DNA of 64,000 bases from assembly GCF_010994375.1 (NCBI RefSeq), contig NZ_WHMA01000013.1, positions 26,673 to 90,672 on the forward strand, given 5' to 3'. Numbering within the stretch: position 1 is the stretch's first letter; the number at the start of each line of letters is the position of its first letter. The position numbers and the translations under genes are program-made. The DNA comes from Halomonas sp. NO4 (GTDB lineage Bacteria > Pseudomonadota > Gammaproteobacteria > Pseudomonadales > Halomonadaceae). The notes beneath the pieces were generated by a model, which ran no database searches, was not told the origin of the DNA, and saw nothing but the letters and a program-made list of their open reading frames with translations. Shown here piece after piece: positions 13,171 through 21,592 of the stretch.

Positions 13171-13740
13171 GTGGCCGTGACGGGAGGCAACCGGCCAGGC
13201 TGCCGCAGCCCCGGCGAGGGTCCCGATTCTACCGCATGGGCCCGGGCCCTGCGCAGCCGCCTGCGCCACGAACCGCTGTGGGAGTTCGCCCTGGCGCTCT
13301 ACGCCCGGGAGGGGGTCGAGGCCGCCTGCCTGAGCCTGCAGGAGGAGGCCGGCGTGGACGTCTGCGAGCTGCTCTGGCGCGCCTGGCTGCACCATCACGG
13401 CGCCCGCCTAGCCGGCGAGCCGCCCGAACTCGCCGGCTTCTACCGCTGGCAGGCCGAGATCACCCGCCCCCTGCGCACCCTGCGCCGCCAGCTCAAGGCC
13501 CACGCCCGGGAGGATACGGGGATCGCCGCGGTGCGCCGGTCGATCCAGCACGCCGAGCTGGCCGCTGAGCGCGAGGCCCTCGCCCGCCTGCAGCGCCTGG
13601 CCGAATCCACCCTGACTCTGTCCCCCCTCCCCGAGCCTCCTCCCGGCCTGGCAACAACGTTGGCAGCGCGTTGGCAAGTGCAGAAAAAATCGCAACTTAT
13701 GGCGCTGAAAAGGCTGGAAAGCCAGCTTGACCCCCCCTAA
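13171..13740 (+). CDS. TIGR02444-type conserved protein
   Basis: Protein of 189 residues matching by eye the TIGR02444 (DUF2390) family of small alpha-helical gammaproteobacterial proteins: LWEFALALYAREGVEAACLSLQEEAG, then LLWRAWL and a basic helix RPLRTLRRQLK. No catalytic residues can be recognised and the function is unknown. It starts with GTG 13171, with GAGAGGG just upstream, and is divergent from yheS with a 26-bp gap. That close head-to-head placement is typical and suggests co-regulation. Confidence 0.75.
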   Translation: MAVTGGNRPGCRSPGEGPDSTAWARALRSRLRHEPLWEFALALYAREGVEAACLSLQEEAGVDVCELLWRAWLHHHGARLAGEPPELAGFYRWQAEITRPLRTLRRQLKAHAREDTGIAAVRRSIQHAELAAEREALARLQRLAESTLTLSPLPEPPPGLATTLAARWQVQKKSQLMALKRLESQLDPP

Positions 13741-13755
13741 GGCCCACGCTAGCCT
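13727..13755 (+). promoter_or_regulatory. Possible sigma-70 promoter upstream of teaA
   Basis: TTGACC (13727-13732) and TAGCCT (13750-13755) are spaced by 17 bases; the -35 match is good (5/6) and the -10 weak (3/6). It overlaps the end of the preceding gene. Downstream, CAGCG-TTTA-CGCTG at 13769-13782 is a small inverted repeat in the untranslated leader. A weak -10 would fit an osmotically controlled promoter, but this is inference. Confidence 0.3.
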
Positions 13756-13843
13756 GAAATTACCTGTCCAGCGTTTACGCTGAAAAAGCGGCCTGAAGAC
13801 ATTGATGTTTTTTCGGGCTCCCACCTGAAAGGAGAACACAAGA

Positions 13844-14866
13844 ATGAAGGCAACCAAGCTGTTGACCGCTGCCAGTGTCGGCGCCCTGCTGTTCGGCTTG
13901 ACCGGTGCCGCACATGCCGCCAACTGGCGCTATGCGCACGAGGAATTCGAAGGTGATGTGCAGGACGTGTTCGCCTACGCCTTCAAGGAGCATGTCGAAG
14001 CCAACTCCGACCACAGCGTTCAGGTCTATCGCTTCGGCGAGCTCGGCGAGTCCGAAGACATCATGGACCAGACCCTGAGCGGCATCCTGCAGTTCGTCAA
14101 CCAGTCGCCCGGCTTCACCGGTGCGCTGATCCCGTCGGCACAGATCTTCTTCATTCCCTACCTGATGCCGACCGACATGGAGACCGTGCTCGAGTTCTTC
14201 GACGAGAGCGAAGCCATCAACGAGATGTTCCCGGAGATCTACGCCGAGCACGGCCTGGAACTGCTCAAGATGTACCCCGAAGGGGAGATGGTGGTCACCG
14301 CCGACGAGCCGATCACCGAGCCGGCCGACTTCGACAACAAGAAGATCCGGGTGATGACCAACCCGCTGCTGTCGGAGACCTACAGCTCGTTCGGCGCCAC
14401 GCCCACGCCGCTGCCCTGGGGCGAGGTGTACGGCGGCCTGCAGACCGGCATCATCGACGGCCAGGAGAACCCGATCTTCTGGATCGAGTCCGGCGGCCTC
14501 TACGAGGTCTCCCCGCACCTGACCTTCACCAGCCACGGCTGGTTCACCACCGCCATGATGGCCAACAAGGACTTCTTCGACGGCCTCTCCGAGGAAGACC
14601 AGCAGTTGGTGCGCAATGCCGCCGACGCCGCCTATGACCACACCATCGAGCACATCCAGGGCCTGGCCGAGGAGTCGCTCGACAAGATCATGGAAGCCTG
14701 CGACGAGTGCACGGTGACCCGCCTGAACGATGAGCAGATTGAGGACTTCAAGGAGCGCGCTCCGCAGGTCGAGGAGGCCTTCCTCGAGATGACCGACGAG
14801 ACCGGCGCCGAGCTGCTCGATCAGTTCAAGGAAGACCTGGAAGAGGTAACCAGCGACAACGGCTGA
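13844..14866 (+). CDS. teaA: Ectoine/hydroxyectoine-binding protein of the Tea TRAP transporter
   Basis: Periplasmic substrate-binding protein (DctP family) of 340 residues that delivers ectoines to TeaBC. A signal peptide covers residues 1-25, with cleavage after AHA. The mature protein begins ANWRYAHEEFEGDV, matching H. elongata TeaA; the acidic residue at mature position 9 falls where I recall an ectoine contact. RVMTNPLL (about 166) and the WGEVYGGLQTGIIDGQENP segment (about 188-206) are family-conserved ligand regions. The protein is strongly acidic, fitting a halophile periplasm. AAAGGAG precedes the ATG. It heads teaABCD and is separated from teaB by two strong hairpins. Confidence 0.95.
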   Translation: MKATKLLTAASVGALLFGLTGAAHAANWRYAHEEFEGDVQDVFAYAFKEHVEANSDHSVQVYRFGELGESEDIMDQTLSGILQFVNQSPGFTGALIPSAQIFFIPYLMPTDMETVLEFFDESEAINEMFPEIYAEHGLELLKMYPEGEMVVTADEPITEPADFDNKKIRVMTNPLLSETYSSFGATPTPLPWGEVYGGLQTGIIDGQENPIFWIESGGLYEVSPHLTFTSHGWFTTAMMANKDFFDGLSEEDQQLVRNAADAAYDHTIEHIQGLAEESLDKIMEACDECTVTRLNDEQIEDFKERAPQVEEAFLEMTDETGAELLDQFKEDLEEVTSDNG

Positions 14867-14890
14867 GAGCGAGCTCTCGCCACCGCATCC

Positions 14891-14943
14891 GGGGGCAGCA
14901 GAGGCTGCCCCCGACTTGTTGGGAGCGCTGACACGGCAGCGCT
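14891..14943 (+). other. Two tandem hairpins between teaA and teaB
   Basis: GGGGGCAGC-AGAG-GCTGCCCCC (14891-14912) is a perfect 9-bp stem with a 4-base loop. AGCGCTG-ACACGG-CAGCGCT (14924-14943) is a perfect 7-bp stem 11 bases later. Neither is followed by a strong U-tract. Such structures after a binding-protein gene usually stabilise its mRNA or reduce read-through, giving more binding protein than permease. Confidence 0.7.
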
Positions 14944-15077
14944 GACCGGGCCACGTCGACCCAGCGTCGACTAACCGTTGAGGCTCCTGGACCACCCCCA
15001 GCGCCAGGCCCGATACGCTGAGGGCGAGGGCGCTGACAATCGCTCACGCCGACCCCGCGGCGAAAGGAAGAGCAGCC

Positions 15078-15656
15078 ATGACCGAAGAAGAATCCGAAAA
15101 GCACTACCGCTCCGGGCTACCGGGCTTTCTCGGCACCATCGATACCTTCATCAGCAAGCTCGAGGCGGTGATCCTGGCTGTGGGCGTGCTGCTCATGGCC
15201 GCCAACACCATCGCCAATGTCGTCGGCCGTTTCGTGTTCGGCACGAGCATCTTCTTTTCCGGGGAGCTCAACCGCATCCTGATCATCATGATCACCTTCG
15301 CCGGCATCGGTTACGCTGCCCGCCACGGCCGCCACATCCGCATGTCGGCCATCTACGATGCCCTGCCGACGGGCGGGCGCAAGGCGCTGATGATCGTCAT
15401 CTCCCTGTTCACCTCCCTGGTGATGTTCTTCCTGCTCTACTACTCGTTCATTTTCATCGCCGACCTCTACGCCAGGGGGCGTGTGCTGCCGGCTCTGGGC
15501 GTGCCAATCTGGATCATCTATGTCTGGGTGCCCCTGGGCTTTCTCATCACCGGCATCCAATACTTGCTGACCGCCATCAAGAACTTCACATCGCGTGACG
15601 TCTACCTGTCGACGAGCGTGCTCGACGGCTACAAGGACACGGAAACGGAAGTCTGA
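15078..15656 (+). CDS. teaB: Tea TRAP transporter small membrane subunit
   Basis: DctQ-type small permease subunit of 192 residues with four predicted membrane helices (about 28-48, 60-82, 102-124 and 142-165). It pairs with TeaC to import ectoines with a sodium gradient. The region after helix 2 has the DctQ-like [38 protein letters not shown] lies before the ATG. A 211-bp gap with two hairpins separates it from teaA; teaC follows after 30 bp. Confidence 0.93.
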   Translation: MTEEESEKHYRSGLPGFLGTIDTFISKLEAVILAVGVLLMAANTIANVVGRFVFGTSIFFSGELNRILIIMITFAGIGYAARHGRHIRMSAIYDALPTGGRKALMIVISLFTSLVMFFLLYYSFIFIADLYARGRVLPALGVPIWIIYVWVPLGFLITGIQYLLTAIKNFTSRDVYLSTSVLDGYKDTETEV

Positions 15657-15686
15657 CGCAGGGCCGCGAGCCCGGGGGAACACCGC

Positions 15687-16970
15687 ATGACGACAATAAT
15701 GGTCACCACGATGATCGCCCTGCTGCTGCTGGGCTTTCCGATGATGATCCCGCTGATCACCGCGGCGGTCATCGGGTTCTACATGATGTTCAACGGCCTG
15801 GGGCAGATGGACACCGTCATCCAGCAGATGATGGCCGGCATCCGCCCCGCCTCGCTGATCGCGGTGCCGATGTTCATCCTCGCCGCCGACATCATGACGC
15901 GCGGGCAGTCTGCGGAGCGTTTGATCAATATGGTGATGGCCTTCATCGGCCATATCAAAGGCGGGTTGGCGGTGAGTACCGCCGCCTCCTGCACCCTGTT
16001 CGGTGCCGTCTCCGGCTCGACCCAGGCCACGGTGGTGGCCATCGGCTCGCCGCTGCGCCCCAAGATGCTCAAGGCCGGCTACTCCGACTCCTTCACCCTG
16101 GCCTTGATCATCAACTCCAGCGACATCGCCTTTTTGATCCCGCCGAGCATCGGCATGATCATCTACGGGGTCATCTCGGGCACCTCCATCGGCGAGCTGT
16201 TCATCGCCGGCATCGGGCCGGGGCTGCTGATCCTGCTGATGTTCGCTACCTACTGCGTGACCTACGCCATCGTCAAGGACGTGCCCACCGAGGCCAAGTC
16301 GAGCTGGCGCACTCGCGGCCTTGCGGTGCGCGACGCCCTCTGGCCGCTGGGCTTCCCGGTGATCATCGTCGGCGGCATCTACGGCGGTATCTTCAGTCCC
16401 ACCGAGGCAGCCGCCGCCTGCGTGCTCTACGCCATCATCCTCGAGTTCGTGGTGTTCCGTTCGCTGCGCATGAGCGACATCTACGCCATCTCCAAGTCCA
16501 CCGGCCTGATCACCGCCGTGGTCTTCATCCTGGTGGCCGTGGGGACCGCCTTCTCGTGGATCATCTCCTTCGCCCAGATCCCCCAGGCCATCCTCTCGGC
16601 CGTGGGCGTCCAGGAAGCCGGCCCCACCGGGGTGCTGATCGCCATCTGCATCGCCTTCTTCGTCGCCTGCATGTTCGTCGACCCCATCGTGGTGATCCTG
16701 GTGCTCACGCCGATCTTCGCCCCGGCCGTGGAGGCCGCCGGGCTCGATCCGGTGCTGGTGGGCATCCTGATCACCCTGCAGGTGGCCATCGGCTCGGCAA
16801 CGCCGCCCTTCGGCTGCGATATCTTCACCGCCATCGCCATCTTCAAGCGACCCTACCTGGACGTGATCAAGGGCACGCCGCCCTTTGTCTTCATGTTGAT
16901 CCTGGCGGCGGCACTGCTGATCATGTTCCCGCAGATCGCCCTCTTCCTGCGCGACCTGGCCTTCCGCTGA
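15687..16970 (+). CDS. teaC: Tea TRAP transporter large membrane subunit
   Basis: DctM-type large permease subunit of 427 residues with about eleven or twelve hydrophobic helices; it forms the transport channel. The family pattern LLGFPMMIPLITAAVIGF appears at the N-terminus, and small-residue-rich re-entrant segments follow (AVSGSTQATVVAIGSPLRPKM around 110 and the STPTEAAA-like FSPTEAAAACVLYA near 237). The C-terminus contains the conserved ATPPFGCDIFTA segment. It is the third gene of the locus, 30 bp after teaB and 31 bp before teaD. Confidence 0.94.
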   Translation: MTTIMVTTMIALLLLGFPMMIPLITAAVIGFYMMFNGLGQMDTVIQQMMAGIRPASLIAVPMFILAADIMTRGQSAERLINMVMAFIGHIKGGLAVSTAASCTLFGAVSGSTQATVVAIGSPLRPKMLKAGYSDSFTLALIINSSDIAFLIPPSIGMIIYGVISGTSIGELFIAGIGPGLLILLMFATYCVTYAIVKDVPTEAKSSWRTRGLAVRDALWPLGFPVIIVGGIYGGIFSPTEAAAACVLYAIILEFVVFRSLRMSDIYAISKSTGLITAVVFILVAVGTAFSWIISFAQIPQAILSAVGVQEAGPTGVLIAICIAFFVACMFVDPIVVILVLTPIFAPAVEAAGLDPVLVGILITLQVAIGSATPPFGCDIFTAIAIFKRPYLDVIKGTPPFVFMLILAAALLIMFPQIALFLRDLAFR

Positions 16971-17001
16971 GCAACGCGACTGACCCGAGGAGACGGTGAC
17001 C

Positions 17002-17445
17002 ATGTTCAATCGGATTCTGGTACCAGTGGATGGCTCGAAGGGCTCCCTCAAGGCCTTGCAGAAGGGCGTCGGGCTGCAAATGCTGACCGGCGCCGAGCTC
17101 TACATTCTGTGCGTGTTCAAGCACCACAGCCTGCTCGAGGCCTCGCTCTCCATGGTACGCTCGGAAAAGCTCGATATCCCCGACGACGCCCTCAAGGAGT
17201 ACGCCACCGAGGTGGCCGTGCATGCCAAGAACGAGGCCGTGGCGCTCGGCGCCGACCCGAATCGGCTGCGCGCCTTCGTCAAGGGCGGGCGCCCTTCCCG
17301 CACCATCGTGCGCTTCGCCCGCAAGCGCGAGTGCGACCTGATCGTGATCGGCGCCCAGGGCACCAACGGCGAGAAGAGCCTGCTGCTCGGCAGCGTGGCG
17401 CAGCGCGTGGCCGGCTCGGCCCACTGCCCGACCCTGGTGGTCTGA
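17002..17445 (+). CDS. teaD: UspA-type regulator of the Tea transporter
   Basis: Single-domain universal stress protein of 147 residues. In H. elongata, TeaD binds ATP, and its loss raises ectoine uptake, so it acts as a negative regulator of TeaABC. Motifs are [12 protein letters not shown] at the N-terminus and the ATP-site [20 protein letters not shown] near 115-134. The ATG at 17002 lies 9 bases after GAGGAGA; the in-frame GTG at 16996 would be too close to it. Its placement directly after teaC supports the assignment. Confidence 0.92.
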   Translation: MFNRILVPVDGSKGSLKALQKGVGLQMLTGAELYILCVFKHHSLLEASLSMVRSEKLDIPDDALKEYATEVAVHAKNEAVALGADPNRLRAFVKGGRPSRTIVRFARKRECDLIVIGAQGTNGEKSLLLGSVAQRVAGSAHCPTLVV

Positions 17446-17609
17446 GCGCCGCCGTCACCGGATGCGGAACCCGGCCGCCCCTGATAGAGTCCGATGTTTC
17501 GCGCCTCGGCCTGCCACCGGCTGGCCGAGGCCGTCGCGATATTCGTCATCGGGACCGTTCACGGTACCCCGCCAGGATACTTCCCCCAGGACTCATAGAA
17601 GGACGCTGC

Positions 17610-18293
17610 ATGAAGACACTGCTGACTACCGCCTGCGCCGCGGCGCTGACGATGGCGGCACCGCTGACCCTGGCCGCGCCGGAAAGCGAGGAAGAGCGCC
17701 TGAGCTACAGCCTGGGCGTCGCCTACGGCCAGAGCATCGCACAGGACTTCACCGACCTGGACGTCGATGCCTTCGCCGAGGCCATCCGCGATGTCATCGA
17801 GGGCAACGAGCTGGCCATGAGCAACGAGGCGATGGCCGAGGCGCTGAACCGCTTCCAGGAAGAGGCCATGGCCGCACGTCAGGCCGAGACCCAGCAGCTG
17901 GCCGAGCGCAACCTGGCCGAGGGCGAAGCCTTCCTCGAGGAGAACGCCGAGCGCGAGGGCGTGCAGGTCACCGACTCCGGCCTGCAGTACGAGGTTCTGG
18001 AATCCGGCGACGGCGCCTCACCCGAAGCCAGCTCCACCGTCGAGGTGCACTATGAAGGGTCGCTGGTCGATGGCACCGTCTTCGACAGCTCGCTGGACCG
18101 CGGCGAGCCGATCACCTTCCGCGTCAACCAGGTCATCGAAGGATGGCAGGAAGCCCTGACCATGATGCAGGTCGGCGACACCTGGAAGCTCTTCATTCCC
18201 GCCGAGCTGGGCTATGGCGCCCAGGGCCAGGGGCCGATCGGTCCCAACGAGACGCTGATCTTCGAGGTGGAACTGCTGGACGTCATGGACTGA
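17610..18293 (+). CDS. FKBP-type peptidyl-prolyl isomerase, exported
   Basis: Protein of 227 residues with a signal peptide (1-22), an N-terminal helical dimerisation domain (about 25-110, FKBP_N type) and a C-terminal FKBP isomerase domain (about 120-227). The catalytic domain has VEVHYEGSLVDGTVFDSS, the conserved EGWQEAL and IPAELGYGAQG followed by LIFEVELL. It is of FkpA/Mip type and would help proteins fold in the periplasm. GAAGGA precedes the ATG by 6 bases. It sits 7 bp before the esterase gene, so the two may share a transcript. Confidence 0.88.
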   Translation: MKTLLTTACAAALTMAAPLTLAAPESEEERLSYSLGVAYGQSIAQDFTDLDVDAFAEAIRDVIEGNELAMSNEAMAEALNRFQEEAMAARQAETQQLAERNLAEGEAFLEENAEREGVQVTDSGLQYEVLESGDGASPEASSTVEVHYEGSLVDGTVFDSSLDRGEPITFRVNQVIEGWQEALTMMQVGDTWKLFIPAELGYGAQGQGPIGPNETLIFEVELLDVMD

Positions 18294-18300
18294 ACCGCCG

Positions 18301-19347
18301 ATGCGAAACCCGATTCTGCTCGCCACCGCCCTGCTGGCGAGCGCCGGCGCCTGGGCCGAGGAGCGCCCCGCCGAGCTGCCCCACCTGGCCCTGGACGATG
18401 AGGCCGTCAGCGTGATCGGCGTCTCCTCCGGCGGCCACATGGCCCTGCAGCTGGCGGTGGCCTGGCCCGAGCGCTTTACCGGCGTCGGCGTGCTGGCCGC
18501 CGGCCCCTGGAGCTGCGCCCAGGGCAGTCTGGGGCAGGCGCTGGGCCAGTGCATGACGACCCGCCGTGGCCCGCCGAACCTCGACGCCCTGGCGCACCAC
18601 CGCCGCGACTATCAGTCACGCGACCAGGTCGGCAGCGACGCGGCCTTCGCCGACCTGCGCGCCTTCGTCTGGCACGGCAGCGATGACAAGGTGGTCGACC
18701 CCACCCTCGGCGAGGCCCTGGCCACGCAGCTCGGCGACTGGCTGGCCGACCCCGACGCGCAGCTGCGAGTGCAGGTTGCCCCCGACGTCGGCCACGGCTG
18801 GCCGGTACGCACTCGCGACCGCGATATCCCCCCTCACCAGCTGGCCGACTGCCGTCTGGGCGGCGGCACCCACCTGCTGGCCTGCGACAGCGACGTTGTC
18901 GGGGAGGCGCTGACCTGGCTACACGGCGAGCTCACGCCGCCCGCGACAGGGGCCGATGAAGCGGGCGAACTGCGGGTGTTCGACCAGAGCGACTTCGAGG
19001 CCAAAGGATTGGCCGATGCCGGGTACATCTACGTGCCGGAGGGCTGTGAGAGCGGCGGGTGCGACCTCACCCTGGCACTGCACGGCTGCGGCATGGGCGT
19101 CGAGCAGATCGGCGAAGCCTTCGTGCGCCACACCGGGCTCAACGCCTGGGCAGCGGCCAACGACCGCGTGGTGCTCTACCCCCAGGCAGAAAGCAGCCTG
19201 GCCAACCCCCAGGGCTGCTGGGACTGGTGGGGCTTTGCCGAAAGCAGCTGGCAGCTTCACCCGCTCCACGATACCCGGGACGGCACCCAAGTGCAGGCGC
19301 TGATGGCGATGCTCGCACACCTCACCGACTCGCCCGACGAGGAGTGA
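18301..19347 (+). CDS. PHB depolymerase-like esterase, type 2 (permuted) catalytic domain
   Basis: Exported alpha/beta-hydrolase of 348 residues with a signal peptide (1-19). The lipase box GVSSG with Ser42 sits near the N-terminus, followed by Asp129 (HGSDDKVVDP) and His165 (GHGWP). The oxyanion-hole region LALHGCGMG and the PHB-depolymerase block NPQGCWDWWG come after the triad. That order is the hallmark of the type 2 catalytic domain of short-chain PHA depolymerases. There is no linker and no separate polymer-binding domain, which suggests a periplasmic enzyme or one acting on soluble oligomers. The start is 7 bp after the FKBP stop and has no clear ribosome site. Confidence 0.75.
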   Translation: MRNPILLATALLASAGAWAEERPAELPHLALDDEAVSVIGVSSGGHMALQLAVAWPERFTGVGVLAAGPWSCAQGSLGQALGQCMTTRRGPPNLDALAHHRRDYQSRDQVGSDAAFADLRAFVWHGSDDKVVDPTLGEALATQLGDWLADPDAQLRVQVAPDVGHGWPVRTRDRDIPPHQLADCRLGGGTHLLACDSDVVGEALTWLHGELTPPATGADEAGELRVFDQSDFEAKGLADAGYIYVPEGCESGGCDLTLALHGCGMGVEQIGEAFVRHTGLNAWAAANDRVVLYPQAESSLANPQGCWDWWGFAESSWQLHPLHDTRDGTQVQALMAMLAHLTDSPDEE

Positions 19348-19388
19348 GAGCGGCCTCAGCGTGAGAGAGCACGAAGAGCGAGGGCGGC

Positions 19389-19985
19389 TCAGGCGTCGCC
19401 CAGTGCCTCCTCCACCGCGGCCTGCAGGGGGCCGGGGGTCGGCGAATAGAGCACACGCCTTTGAATCTCGCCCTGGCGGTCGACCAGGAAGAGCGAAGCG
19501 GTGTGGTCGACGGTGTAGCCCATCGCCGAGTCCGGTGCCTCCACCCGGCGCCAGACGACCCCGTAGCGCTCGGCGATCTCCTCGAGCTGCGCCGGGCTGC
19601 CGGTGGCGCCGATGAAGGCCTCGCCGAAGTAGCCCACGTACTCCTCCAGGTGCTCGAGGGTATCGCGCTCCGGGTCCACCGAGACCATCACCGGCACGAG
19701 CCGGCGGCGCTGCTCGTCATCGAGCGCCTGCAGCACCTGGCGCATCACTGCCATGTTCATGGGACAGACGTCGGGACAGTGGGTGTAGCCGAAAAAGAGC
19801 ACCGCCAACTGGTCCGCCTCGAGCTGCTCGAGGGAGAAGTGCCCCTGAGTGGAGGGCAGTTCCACCGGGCCGCCCACGGGGCCCTCGCCCGAACGGCCGG
19901 TCTGCTGCTGGTACCAGGCGTAGGCGCCGAGTGCCAGGGTCGCGACCAGCAGTACGAACGCTGCCGAGAGTGCCTTGCGTGTCAT
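19389..19985 (-). CDS. Sco/SenC copper chaperone
   Basis: Membrane-anchored thioredoxin-fold protein of 198 residues that delivers copper to cytochrome c oxidase or acts as a thiol reductase. An N-terminal helix (about 6-25) serves as anchor. The copper-binding motif C70PDVC74P and the distal His161 (TVDHTAS) are both present, so all three metal ligands are kept. It overlaps the upstream FixH-like gene by 4 bp, giving a two-gene unit. Confidence 0.9.
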   Translation of the reverse strand: MTRKALSAAFVLLVATLALGAYAWYQQQTGRSGEGPVGGPVELPSTQGHFSLEQLEADQLAVLFFGYTHCPDVCPMNMAVMRQVLQALDDEQRRRLVPVMVSVDPERDTLEHLEEYVGYFGEAFIGATGSPAQLEEIAERYGVVWRRVEAPDSAMGYTVDHTASLFLVDRQGEIQRRVLYSPTPGPLQAAVEEALGDA

Positions 19986-20494
19986 GGCGTGCTTCGCTCC
20001 ACCGTGAAATCGAATCGACCGCCCAGGCGGCCGTCAGGGGTTTCCACCACGACCCGAGCCTGCCAGGACATGATGTCCTCGGTACAGAGGGACACCTGCC
20101 CCTGGCCGTGGAAGCGACCGTCCGGCTGCCGCTCGAGGGGGAAGCGATGCAGGCCCATATCCATGTCGCGGCCGACGAAGTCCACGCGCACGGCGCTGGC
20201 GTCCACCCCTTCCAGCGTCACCGTCAGCGGCAACGGCGCCAGGGCAACGATGCCGTCAGGCGCCGCCATGGCAAACTGCAACTCTCCCTGACTTCCCAGC
20301 GTCGCCGTACAGGGCGCCTCTTGCAAGTCGCAGGGGGCTTCGGCGGCGAACCAGGTGACGTCGGCGTCGCTGCGCAGCTGGTGCGAGACCAGGTACCACA
20401 GGGCCATGGCCAGCGCAATCAGCGTGGCCAGCATCATCAGACGCAGGGCGGGAAACCCCGCGTCACGGGAGGAGGGCAACGAGGGTAGACTCAT
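19982..20494 (-). CDS. FixH/YtkA-like membrane-anchored protein
   Basis: Protein of 170 residues with one membrane helix (about 17-37) and an extracytoplasmic beta domain. The domain has the pattern GRDMDMGLHRF (109-119), with Met111, Met113 and His116 as possible copper ligands, and the paired cysteines Cys55 and Cys62. Its shape and overlap with the Sco gene suggest a role in copper delivery or oxidase assembly, like FixH/CcoH or YtkA proteins. The start is uncertain: no good ribosome site is seen at 20494, and a longer form would reach 20548. Confidence 0.6.
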   Translation of the reverse strand: MSLPSLPSSRDAGFPALRLMMLATLIALAMALWYLVSHQLRSDADVTWFAAEAPCDLQEAPCTATLGSQGELQFAMAAPDGIVALAPLPLTVTLEGVDASAVRVDFVGRDMDMGLHRFPLERQPDGRFHGQGQVSLCTEDIMSWQARVVVETPDGRLGGRFDFTVERSTP

Positions 20495-20617
20495 GATGGC
20501 GAAAACGGCACTTCCATGATCGGTGTCAGCCGGTAATCTTACCAGCATTGCCCGACCGCCGAGCGCGGGCGGTTGTCGCAGGCGAGATCCACGAGACCAG
20601 CGAACAAGGAGGTCGCG

Positions 20618-21535
20618 ATGACAGAGGTGGCAGGAGCACTCGGGCCGCTGTTTCTGCTGATCCTGCTCGGCGCGCTGCTGGGCCGGCTCAAGCAACCCAG
20701 CGGCGACTTCTGGTCGCAGCTGGAGCGGTTGATCTACTTCCTGCTCTTCCCGGCCATGCTGGTGGCCACCCTGGCCACGGCCGAGGTATCCCGGGTTCCC
20801 GTGGGACGCCTGGCCGCGGTACTGCTGAGCACGCTGCTGGTCATCTCCGCCGCTCTCTGGGTCCTGCGCCACCGGCTCGCGCCCCAGGCGGCCACCTTCA
20901 CCTCGCTCTTTCAGGGGGCGATCCGCTTCAATACCTACGTGGGCGTGGCCGGCGCCGCCGCGCTGCACGGCCCGCCCGGCGCCACCGTGGCGGCAGTGGC
21001 GGTGGCGCTGATGGTGCCGGTGATCAACGTGCTGTGCGTGGCCTGCTTCGTCGCCGCCGGCACCCTGGGCAGCTCGAGCCTGGGCAAGAGCCTGGCGGCC
21101 CTGGTGCGCAACCCGCTGATACTGGCCTGCCTGGCCGGCATCGCCCTGAATCTCTCCGGGATCGGCCTGCCCGGCTGGAGCGCCGCGACGGTAGAACTGC
21201 TGAGCCGCGCCGCCCTGCCGCTGGGCCTGGTGGCCGTGGGCGTGGCGCTGCGTCCCCAAGCGCTGATGCGCCGCGACCGCGGCGTGTGGGCCGCCCACCT
21301 CGTCAAGCTGGTGCTGCTGCCGGCGATGGTACTGGGCCTCGCGCTCGTGGCGGGCCTGGACCCGGTCAGCCGTGACGTGGCCCTGCTCTTCGCCGCCCTG
21401 CCCACGGCCACCTCCGCTTACATCCTGGCGCGGCAGCTGGGCGGTGACAGCGAACTGATGGCGGCCCTGATCACCGGCCAGACGCTGCTGGCCATGCTCA
21501 CCCTGCCGCTCTGGCTGCGCCTGGCCGGCGGATAG
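20618..21535 (+). CDS. AEC-family permease
   Basis: Auxin-efflux-carrier-like permease of 305 residues with about ten hydrophobic helices in two five-helix repeats. The N-terminus PLFLLILLGALLGRL, the GAIRFNTYVGVA motif near 108 and the C-terminal FAALPTATSAYILARQLGGD are typical of AEC proteins. Family members export or exchange organic and amino acids; the substrate cannot be told. AAGGAGGT lies 4 bases before the ATG at 20618. It is divergent from the FixH-like gene. Confidence 0.85.
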   Translation: MTEVAGALGPLFLLILLGALLGRLKQPSGDFWSQLERLIYFLLFPAMLVATLATAEVSRVPVGRLAAVLLSTLLVISAALWVLRHRLAPQAATFTSLFQGAIRFNTYVGVAGAAALHGPPGATVAAVAVALMVPVINVLCVACFVAAGTLGSSSLGKSLAALVRNPLILACLAGIALNLSGIGLPGWSAATVELLSRAALPLGLVAVGVALRPQALMRRDRGVWAAHLVKLVLLPAMVLGLALVAGLDPVSRDVALLFAALPTATSAYILARQLGGDSELMAALITGQTLLAMLTLPLWLRLAGG

Positions 21536-21545
21536 ACAAAAAGTA

Positions 21546-21576
21546 TTCGCATTTGTGTTGACGTCGCAAATGAGAA
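21546..21576 (+). promoter_or_regulatory. Inverted-repeat operator overlapping a -35 box
   Basis: TTCGCATTTG (21546-21555) and CAAATGAGAA (21567-21576) form an inverted repeat with 9 of 10 bases paired and an 11-base centre that contains the -35 hexamer TTGACG. A repressor bound here would block the promoter. The arms loosely recall Fur-type AT-rich sites, but the spacing is not that of a standard 19-bp Fur box, so the regulator is unknown. Confidence 0.5.
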
Positions 21577-21586
21577 ACACTACATT
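21558..21586 (+). promoter_or_regulatory. Sigma-70 promoter in the AEC-trmB intergenic region
   Basis: TTGACG (21558-21563) and TACATT (21581-21586) with an exact 17-base spacer; 5/6 and 4/6 matches. Predicted transcription start is near 21593. No protein gene follows on this strand before the terminator at 21682-21709. Confidence 0.6.
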
Positions 21587-21592
21587 TAGAGC

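Noticed and set aside
21546..21576. Classical Fur box
   Set aside because: AT-rich arms suggest it, but the dyad has an 11-base centre and does not fit the 19-bp consensus; reported only as an operator of unknown regulator.
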